Under the pieces are notes generated by a model. That model was given only the letters and a program-made list of their open reading frames with translations, made no database searches and was not told the origin of the DNA. From DATBMY01 sp036554605 (GTDB lineage Bacteria > Acidobacteriota > Blastocatellia > UBA7656), in NCBI GenBank assembly GCA_036554605.1, contig DATBMY010000268.1, positions 1 to 8,940 of the forward strand: DNA of 8,940 nt. Reading direction: 5' to 3'. Both the position numbers and the translations under genes were made by a program. Every line of letters starts with the position of its first letter. Position 1 is the stretch's first letter. This document shows positions 1 to 5,073 of this stretch, one piece after another.

Positions 1-1107
1 CCCCACATCCCGGCAGGCTTCCGCCATAAGCTGGCCCATATTGGAATCGACTCCGGCGGAGCGCGCAAAGATCATTCGAGCCGTCCCCCCCTCGCGCGAC
101 CCGAGCAGCGCGATACAGTCCTCCTTCTGGACAATCTTAGACGCAAGTACTCTTAATTCATCGAGGTCTCGATCATCGAATATCGCCGAAACGATTCTTA
201 TGCCCCCGGCTTCGCGCGCGCCCGAAATCATATCCGCCGCCTCGGCCGACGAAGCCTTTTCCAGCAGATCCCGCGCGCGTTTCTTCAACTCCTTATTCTC
301 CTGTATGAGTCGAGCGACAAGCTCGGGCGCGGAGTCGCGGTCCGCGCTGAATAGCTGAGCGACGCTGACCGCCGCGAGATTCGCCCTGCGGTATTCTTCG
401 AGCGCGCGGCGGCCGCAAACAAACTCGACGCGGGTCATCTTCTTTGCGCGCTCGAAAGATTTTATGGCGACAAGCCCGACCTGCCCTGCGCTTGCAGCGT
501 GTGTGCCGCCGCACGGCGACCAGTCGTACCCTTCAATCTCGATCACCCTTATCTCGCCTCGCACAGCGCTCTCTTTTCTGAGCGGCATCCGCGAGGCATC
601 CTCCTCGCTCACCAGGTGGATGCGCATCGCGCGGTCTTCGAAGATTATCTGGTTGGCGATCTCTTCAGCGGCTCTCATATGCCCGGTTGTCGGATTCTCC
701 AGCTCAATATCGATCGTTGATGTTTCAGTTCCGAGATGAAAAGAGCTTGTCTCGGCGCCGCAGCATTGCACGAAAGCCTGGGAAAGTATGTGCTGTCCGC
801 TGTGCTGTTGCAGATGATCCAGCCGCCGCGCTCGATCCACCTCGCACGCTACGGTTTCGCCCGGAGCGATCAACCCGTTTTCGCCAATAAGATGAAGAAT
901 CAGCCCCGCCTCGTCTTCGTAAACATCGATCACATCCGCGCCGCCGAGCTTGCCCGTATCGTAGGGCTGGCCCCCGCCGGTCGGGTAGAAGGCCGTCCGG
1001 TCAAGCAGCACCTCCCGGCCGCGCACGCTATCTCTCACCTCGACCACGCGGGCTGAAAAATCAAGAATGCGTGAATCTTTAAAGTATAATCGCTCTGTTT
1101 GCCGCAT
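1..1107 (-). CDS. alaX: Alanyl-tRNA editing protein, AlaX type with C-terminal DHHA1 domain (3' end outside window)
   Basis: A free-standing relative of the alanyl-tRNA synthetase editing and C-Ala domains. Such proteins hydrolyse Ser-tRNA(Ala) or Gly-tRNA(Ala) in the cytoplasm before the wrong amino acid enters protein. The 369 visible codons have no stop. Residues 1-80 form the N-terminal barrel, with the conserved stretch RTAFYPTGGGQPYDTGKL. The zinc site is complete: HSGQH gives H102 and H106, CGGTH gives C199 and H203. A charged helical segment at about 225-290 probably forms a coiled coil, followed by the DHHA1/C-Ala fold. The window edge falls where the family usually has its glycine-rich tRNA-binding stretch, so little is missing. 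The ATG at 1107 is preceded by AGAGGAG and lies 16 bp after the methyltransferase stop, which suggests co-transcription and perhaps coupled translation. Family assignment is firm; which mischarged amino acid it removes is not visible. Confidence 0.93.
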   Translation of the reverse strand, partial: MRQTERLYFKDSRILDFSARVVEVRDSVRGREVLLDRTAFYPTGGGQPYDTGKLGGADVIDVYEDEAGLILHLIGENGLIAPGETVACEVDRARRLDHLQQHSGQHILSQAFVQCCGAETSSFHLGTETSTIDIELENPTTGHMRAAEEIANQIIFEDRAMRIHLVSEEDASRMPLRKESAVRGEIRVIEIEGYDWSPCGGTHAASAGQVGLVAIKSFERAKKMTRVEFVCGRRALEEYRRANLAAVSVAQLFSADRDSAPELVARLIQENKELKKRARDLLEKASSAEAADMISGAREAGGIRIVSAIFDDRDLDELRVLASKIVQKEDCIALLGSREGGTARMIFARSAGVDSNMGQLMAEACRDVG

Positions 1108-1110
1108 ACT

Positions 1111-1117
1111 CTCCTCT
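1111..1117 (-). promoter_or_regulatory. Ribosome binding site of the alanyl-tRNA editing gene
   Basis: On the minus strand AGAGGAG ends three bases before the ATG at 1107. It sits inside the 16-bp gap after the methyltransferase stop codon (1124-1126) and fixes the editing-protein start. It is the strong initiation site that the methyltransferase gene itself lacks. Confidence 0.7.
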
Positions 1118-1123
1118 ATCAAT

Positions 1124-2965
1124 CTACGCAAGCCCGGATGCCTCGCCGCCGGACGATTCCGATCGCTCCTCGCGCATATCGCATAAGCTTGCCTCGACGG
1201 CAGGCGCGTTCATTCTGGCGGCTTTCAGCGCTTCGCTCCAGGAGCGAAATGCCTTATCGAAGGCTTCGAGCGGGTACTGGCTAAGCCGCTCCACGTCGAG
1301 CCTTGTCGGCAGCCGGCCGAGCTTCGCCGCAAGATTCATAAGCTCGATCTGTAACCGCCGCTTCGACGTTCCGCCTCTTAATCGCCTTGCCGGCTTGTCG
1401 ATTCTCGATGTCGAGCGGCTCAATCGATTATTCGCCAATGAAAGGTACTCCGCGTCCTGCTCAATTGCAATATAGCGCCGGCCGAGCCGCCGGGCTACCA
1501 CGGCTGACGTGCCCGTCCCGGCGAAGCCATCCAGTACGATCTCCCCCGGATTTGTCGCGAGCCTTATTATCCTGTCAACGAGCCGCTCCGGAGTCGCGCA
1601 AGGATGCGCCTTACGGCTCGCGCTCTCGCAAATGTTAGGCCGCCGGACGCGGTGTATGTCGTGCCAGATGTCAGTAAGCTCGCCCCTATAGGTCTGCCCC
1701 GATGCGCGCCGGCCTCTTATGCAAGACCTGCGCTGGCACACGTCGGCGCGATCAGGCGGGAAGACCGCCTCGTCGAAAGGCTGCCAGCCTCCTTCCATCG
1801 AACAGTAATTAAAGCGCGCTGCCCGTATCCCCTTCGTGAAATAAAGAAGGCTGTAGTGCGCTGGCATCAATAACCCTTTCGGCTCCGGCAGCGAGTTCCA
1901 GACTATCCATCGTTGCAGGTACAGATCGCGCGACCTGCTCAGAAAGTCTGCTATCGAGACGGCCCACCTGGGCAGATTTACTATAAACATCGCGCCGCCG
2001 GGCTTGAGCACTCGCTCATATTCGACGAGCCATCGTTTGCACCAGCCGACATAATCTTTCTCGGTCTTATCATCCGAGTAGCCGTTGTACCTCTTAGTCA
2101 AATTGAACGGCGGATCGGCAAATGCCAGATCAATCGTGCCCGTCGGTATCTGCCTCAATACTTCGAGGCATGGAGCGCGATGCAGGCGGTCAAGCAGGTT
2201 TTTGGGAACGCTGCGCGCCGCGCCATCCGGTATCTTGCGGCCATTCATACCGAGCGGATCGAAAGCTAGGATGCCGCGCGGCTCGCATTGAAAGTCACGC
2301 GCGTTTGTTTCAGCTTCTGGAACGATAAGCAGGAGCCGGCGGCGCGCGTCTGGCGGCGAGAGGCTCAGCATCCGCGCCAGGACTTCGGAGGGAAGTCGCT
2401 CGCGAGCGTCTACTACGAGGTCCATCCACACGTCGGAAAGGGCGACCCCTTGCGAGTGCATCAAGTGTGACTTGCCACCCCAGTCTTTCAACGTCTCCCC
2501 GCAATAGCGGCACCGTGCGTGCGGTATGCGTATGCGGTTTATAACGGCATCGCGCCTCGACAGGATTAAAAGCCCCGTATGCTCCGGGCGCATGCTTTCG
2601 ATAGGCTGGTCGGTCATCGCCCTGACCCCTACCCAATACCTGAACGCGAGATCGCCTGTAAGCGATGTGGCGTAGCGCATCAAATGGCGCGGCAGGCCAT
2701 AGACGAAAAGCAATCCGCCGGGCGCTAACCGCCGTGATGCCGCTTTGAGCATCGCTATCTCGCGTTCGACGCGGCGCAGGTCTCCCGCGCGCGCCGCGTT
2801 AAATGGTGTAAACCTTTCTTCATCGTCATAGGCGAAGGCGGCCACCGCGACGGAATAATCGGGCCGGGAGTCATCGCTCGCCATTAGCTGGTCGTGTGAG
2901 GTTATGAGCGTGAGGTCGAAGCCGTAGGCGTCTGCCGCGGTCTTTAATCTTTCAATCTCGTTCAT
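1124..2965 (-). CDS. Orphan beta-class DNA amino-methyltransferase with a degenerate N-terminal methyltransferase copy
   Basis: A 613-residue protein with two methyltransferase-like halves. The C-terminal half (about 262-515) is the catalytic one. DPPF is at 284-287, LKPGG at 320-324, a motif X-like HPCATPERL at 454-462 and the SAM-binding FAGTG at 481-485. Motif IV before motif I is the beta-class order of N6-adenine and N4-cytosine methyltransferases. The N-terminal half (about 30-220) matches it step by step: LAPGG then LPR at 80-93 against 320-333, xPxHxxLL at 127-133 against 368-374, SDVW at 177-180 against TDIW at 431-434. However, AFAY (43-46) replaces DPPF and no FxGxG is present. Each half has a Cys pair before the xDxW motif (C152/C155 and C410/C415). 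Residues 538-582 resemble the homing-endonuclease-associated HNH repeat, a likely DNA-binding unit. Start ATG 2965 lacks a clear Shine-Dalgarno site; an extension to 3106 would overlap the upstream gene. Target sequence is unknown, and no nuclease gene adjoins. Confidence 0.88.
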   Translation of the reverse strand: MNEIERLKTAADAYGFDLTLITSHDQLMASDDSRPDYSVAVAAFAYDDEERFTPFNAARAGDLRRVEREIAMLKAASRRLAPGGLLFVYGLPRHLMRYATSLTGDLAFRYWVGVRAMTDQPIESMRPEHTGLLILSRRDAVINRIRIPHARCRYCGETLKDWGGKSHLMHSQGVALSDVWMDLVVDARERLPSEVLARMLSLSPPDARRRLLLIVPEAETNARDFQCEPRGILAFDPLGMNGRKIPDGAARSVPKNLLDRLHRAPCLEVLRQIPTGTIDLAFADPPFNLTKRYNGYSDDKTEKDYVGWCKRWLVEYERVLKPGGAMFIVNLPRWAVSIADFLSRSRDLYLQRWIVWNSLPEPKGLLMPAHYSLLYFTKGIRAARFNYCSMEGGWQPFDEAVFPPDRADVCQRRSCIRGRRASGQTYRGELTDIWHDIHRVRRPNICESASRKAHPCATPERLVDRIIRLATNPGEIVLDGFAGTGTSAVVARRLGRRYIAIEQDAEYLSLANNRLSRSTSRIDKPARRLRGGTSKRRLQIELMNLAAKLGRLPTRLDVERLSQYPLEAFDKAFRSWSEALKAARMNAPAVEASLCDMREERSESSGGEASGLA

Positions 2966-3007
2966 GGGATGGGTCAGCAATCGGCCCGGCGAACACCGGC
3001 GTCGAGG

Positions 3008-3035
3008 CCACGGACTATGGACTACTGACAACAGA
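3008..3035. repeat. Degenerate 7-bp tandem repeat, four units
   Basis: Four consecutive heptamers read on the plus strand as CCACGGA, CTATGGA, CTACTGA and CAACAGA, with approximate consensus CTACGGA. They occupy the middle of the 76-bp gap between the serine acetyltransferase stop and the methyltransferase start. Heptanucleotide repeats of this kind (STRR) are known from cyanobacteria, and I recall similar GTCCGTA-like tracts in other GC-rich phyla. With only four imperfect units, chance or decay of a longer array cannot be separated. Confidence 0.5.
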
Positions 3036-3041
3036 TAGGGG

Positions 3042-3986
3042 CTAAACTTCCTGGAGATGCTCGTGCGGCGCGAGCAAGCGCGGTTTTGGGTCGCCCTGCA
3101 CGACACGCGAGCCCGCGGGCACAGACTCCGTCAACCATACGTTGCCGCCGATGATACTGCCTTCACCTATCGTAGTGTCGCCGCCCAGTATGGTCGCGCC
3201 CGCGTATATCACCACGTTATCCTCTATAGTAGGATGGCGCTTTTGACCGCGTATCAATCGGCCCTTCTCGTCTTTGGGAAAAGAGAGCGCGCCGAGGGTC
3301 ACTCCTTGATAAAGCTTTACGTTGTTGCCGATCACCGTCGTTTCCCCGATCACCACGCCCGTCCCATGATCGATGAAGAAGCTCTCGCCAATTTGCGCGC
3401 CGGGGTGTATGTCTATCCCGGTGCGCGAGTGTGCAAGCTCGGTAAGCATCCTCGGCAGCAGCGGCACGCCCAGAGATTGCAGCTCGTGCGCGGCGCGGTA
3501 CGCCGTTATGGCATAGGTCGCCGGGTAGCTCAGGATGATCTCGTCAATGCAGTGCGCCGCCGGGTCGCCTTCATAGGCGGCCTGTATGTCTCGGGCCAGC
3601 TTTCGTCGAAGGCTCGGGATCGATTCGAGAAATGCATACGCGCACCCTTCGGCCATCGCGTCGGATGTAAGCGACGGCTCCCGGTCGAGGTCTTTCATGT
3701 GACAGAAGCTCTTTGTTATCTGGTCGCGCAGGTGCTCAAAGAGCCACCCGACACGCTCCTGTACCCTGTATATTATTCCCTGGTGAGTCACCCCGCCCGT
3801 GCTGTAATAGCCCGGATAGATAACCTCTTCTATGGCTTCGAGAATTGCCGCCGCGTCTCCGCGCGAAGGCAGCGGCATGCGATCCAGGTGGTGTATCTTC
3901 GGCGTCGCTTCATTGTAAGAAGCGACGATTTGCTCCATTATTCCCGCCAGCTTGTTTTGCAGCGCCGCAATATCGCTTTCCGACAT
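3042..3986 (-). CDS. epsC: Serine O-acetyltransferase, EpsC type
   Basis: Transfers an acetyl group from acetyl-CoA to L-serine to give O-acetylserine, the first committed step of cysteine synthesis in the cytoplasm. The 314-residue product is full length for the longer EpsC-type branch of CysE enzymes. An alpha-helical N-terminal domain (about 1-185) includes the conserved DPAA at 141-144. It is followed by a left-handed beta-helix of hexapeptide repeats (about 188-300). Catalytic residues align with the E. coli enzyme: D192 in GIDIHP and H207 in DHGTG, the same 15-residue separation, plus R250-H251-P252 in the acetyl-CoA region. ATG 3986 is supported by AGGAG just upstream and a second GGAG ten bases away. 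It is the first gene of the minus-strand cluster and is divergent from folP. No cysK is adjacent. A short C-terminal tail follows the helix; the usual cysteine-feedback contacts cannot be judged by eye. Confidence 0.95.
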   Translation of the reverse strand: MSESDIAALQNKLAGIMEQIVASYNEATPKIHHLDRMPLPSRGDAAAILEAIEEVIYPGYYSTGGVTHQGIIYRVQERVGWLFEHLRDQITKSFCHMKDLDREPSLTSDAMAEGCAYAFLESIPSLRRKLARDIQAAYEGDPAAHCIDEIILSYPATYAITAYRAAHELQSLGVPLLPRMLTELAHSRTGIDIHPGAQIGESFFIDHGTGVVIGETTVIGNNVKLYQGVTLGALSFPKDEKGRLIRGQKRHPTIEDNVVIYAGATILGGDTTIGEGSIIGGNVWLTESVPAGSRVVQGDPKPRLLAPHEHLQEV

Positions 3987-3988
3987 AT

Positions 3989-4000
3989 CTCCTATTCTCC
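3989..4000 (-). promoter_or_regulatory. Tandem ribosome binding sites of the serine acetyltransferase gene
   Basis: The minus strand reads GGAGAATAGGAGAT directly before ATG 3986. AGGAG is only two bases from the start codon, while the more distal GGAG has a ten-base spacing. Either or both could recruit the ribosome. Together they settle the start choice. Confidence 0.6.
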
Positions 4001-4016
4001 TTTGCGGATAAAGGCT

Positions 4017-4048
4017 ATGTTGATACGAAGACCTCTATAAGTCAACAT
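4017..4048. promoter_or_regulatory. Inverted repeat with mirrored promoter-like elements in the epsC-folP divergent region
   Basis: ATGTTGA (4017-4023) and TCAACAT (4042-4048) form a perfect 7-bp inverted repeat with an 18-bp centre. Read leftward, TTGACT (4045-4040), a 17-bp spacer and CAACAT (4022-4017) form a sigma70-like promoter placing the start point about 25 bases before the epsC ATG. Read rightward, TTGATA (4020-4025), a 17-bp spacer and CAACAT (4043-4048) form a mirror-image promoter for folP. The -10 matches are weak (three of six). The repeat could instead be the operator of a dimeric regulator. Confidence 0.4.
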
Positions 4049-4060
4049 CTCGAATGAAGC

Positions 4061-4089
4061 TTGCCCGCGACGTTATATGAGGGTAATAA
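4061..4089 (+). promoter_or_regulatory. Possible proximal folP promoter
   Basis: TTGCCC (4061-4066) and TAATAA (4084-4089) are separated by 17 bp, a reasonable sigma70 arrangement. The predicted transcription start would fall at about 4096, only a few bases before the ATG at 4099, giving a nearly leaderless folP message. It competes with the upstream mirrored promoter, which would leave a leader of roughly 44 bases. Confidence 0.3.
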
Positions 4090-4098
4090 CTAGGTGAG

Positions 4099-4953
4099 AT
4101 GAGAACCGAATTTCAGGTCGATTTCGCGGATGGGAAGAGACTCGATTTTGGCAAGCGCACGCTTGTGGTCGGCGTGTTGAACGTGACGCCCGATTCTTTC
4201 TCGGATGGCGGGCAACACTACGACCTCTCGCAGGCCGTCGAGCATGCGCTAAGGATGGAAGGCGAGGGCGCGGACATAATAGAGATCGGCGGCGAATCGA
4301 CACGCCCCGGCTCGCCGCGGGTGCCAGCCGGCGAAGAGATGAAGCGCGTACTTCCGGTACTCGAAACTTTGCGCGGCCGGTTGTCCGCGCCCATAGCGGT
4401 CGATACTTACAAAGGCGAGGTCGCGAGCGCGGCAATCGAGGCAGGGGCGAGCATAATAAATGATGTGAGCGCGCTCAGGTTCGACCCCTCGATTGCCGAA
4501 GTGGCGGCAAGGTCAAAGGCGCTGCTCGTGCTAATGCACATGCGCGGCGAGCCCGCAACCATGCAGAAGATAGAGCCGAGCCCGAATATCTTCGCGGAAA
4601 TAGAATCGGATATGTCCGCGGCCATAGCCGAGGCCGAACGCTGCGGCGTAATGCGCGGCCGGATTGTAATTGATCCGGGGATAGGTTTCGGCAAGACGCT
4701 TGAGCAGAATCTAGCGATTATCAACCATCTCGATAGATTCGCCCCTCTCGGTTTCCCAATCATGGTCGGCACGTCGCGAAAGAGCTTCATAGGCCGAATA
4801 ACGGGTCGTCCCGAAGCCGAGCGTATCTTTGGCACGGCCGCCTCGGTCGCCGCCGCGATCATAAAGGGCGCGCACGTCATCCGCGTTCACGACGTGAAAG
4901 AGATGGCCGAAGTCGCACGCATCACCGATGCCATTGTCGCCGCGGTCAAATAA
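4099..4953 (+). CDS. folP: Dihydropteroate synthase
   Basis: Condenses 6-hydroxymethyl-7,8-dihydropterin diphosphate with p-aminobenzoate to 7,8-dihydropteroate in folate synthesis, and is the target of sulfonamides. The 284-residue protein has the full TIM-barrel signature set: GVLNVTPDSFSDGG (25-38), EIGGESTRPGS (62-72), VDTYKGEVA (101-109), INDVSAL (120-126), LMHMRGEP (145-152), IDPGIGFGKT (191-200), GTSRKSFIG (224-232) and RVHDVKEM (262-269). The length is typical. ATG 4099 is the only good start: an in-frame stop lies just upstream at 4087. AGGTGAG abuts the ATG, so Shine-Dalgarno spacing is unusually short. It is transcribed divergently from epsC and is followed after 34 bp by a strong hairpin terminator, so it probably forms a single-gene unit. 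No ftsH, glmM or other folate gene is adjacent in the window. Confidence 0.97.
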   Translation: MRTEFQVDFADGKRLDFGKRTLVVGVLNVTPDSFSDGGQHYDLSQAVEHALRMEGEGADIIEIGGESTRPGSPRVPAGEEMKRVLPVLETLRGRLSAPIAVDTYKGEVASAAIEAGASIINDVSALRFDPSIAEVAARSKALLVLMHMRGEPATMQKIEPSPNIFAEIESDMSAAIAEAERCGVMRGRIVIDPGIGFGKTLEQNLAIINHLDRFAPLGFPIMVGTSRKSFIGRITGRPEAERIFGTAASVAAAIIKGAHVIRVHDVKEMAEVARITDAIVAAVK

Positions 4954-4987
4954 TCAGCAATCTAAAGGTTCGGCTTCACCATAAAAG

Positions 4988-5019
4988 AAAAGGGCTGAGA
5001 GTCTCCCCTCAGCCCTTTT
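4988..5019. terminator. Bidirectional intrinsic terminator between folP and the peptidase gene
   Basis: AAAAGGGCTGAG (4988-4999) and CTCAGCCCTTTT (5008-5019) are perfectly complementary 12-bp arms around an 8-base loop. A T-run closes the hairpin on the plus strand, and the mirror-image A-run gives a T-run on the minus strand. It lies 34 bp after the folP stop and about 55 bp after the peptidase stop, so it can end both convergent transcripts. Confidence 0.88.
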
Positions 5020-5025
5020 ACTTTG

Positions 5026-5063
5026 CCCGCCGCCCGGTGAGCTTGCGCTCGCCTGACGGCGGG
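5026..5063. other. GC-rich stem-loop just 3' of the peptidase gene
   Basis: Outer arms CCCGCCG (5026-5032) and CGGCGGG (5057-5063) and inner arms GGTGAGC (5036-5042) and GCTCGCC (5047-5053, one G-T pair) fold around a TTGC loop, with a 3-base mismatch bulge on each side. It has no T-tract of its own. It may protect the 3' end of the peptidase message, act with the neighbouring terminator, or be one copy of a REP-like dispersed palindrome. Confidence 0.5.
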
Positions 5064-5073
5064 GAGAAGGTTA

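Noticed and set aside
1124..2965. A complete restriction-modification system
   Set aside because: Only the methyltransferase is present. The neighbours are metabolic and tRNA-editing genes, and no nuclease motif occurs in the window apart from the nuclease-associated repeat at its C-terminus.
2966..3106. A longer methyltransferase start at 3106, adding 47 residues
   Set aside because: It would overlap the end of epsC by 65 bp and translate the heptamer repeat into Arg- and Pro-rich sequence with no domain character. ATG 2965 begins a sequence that behaves like protein.
3057..4040. Plus-strand open frame of 327 codons opposite epsC
   Set aside because: It is a shadow of a clearly recognised enzyme gene. 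Its product is rich in Arg, His and Val with no motifs, and it has no convincing ribosome binding site.
4073..4435. Minus-strand open frame opposite the start of folP
   Set aside because: It is an Arg-rich antisense product with no motifs, lying across the diagnostic dihydropteroate synthase signatures.
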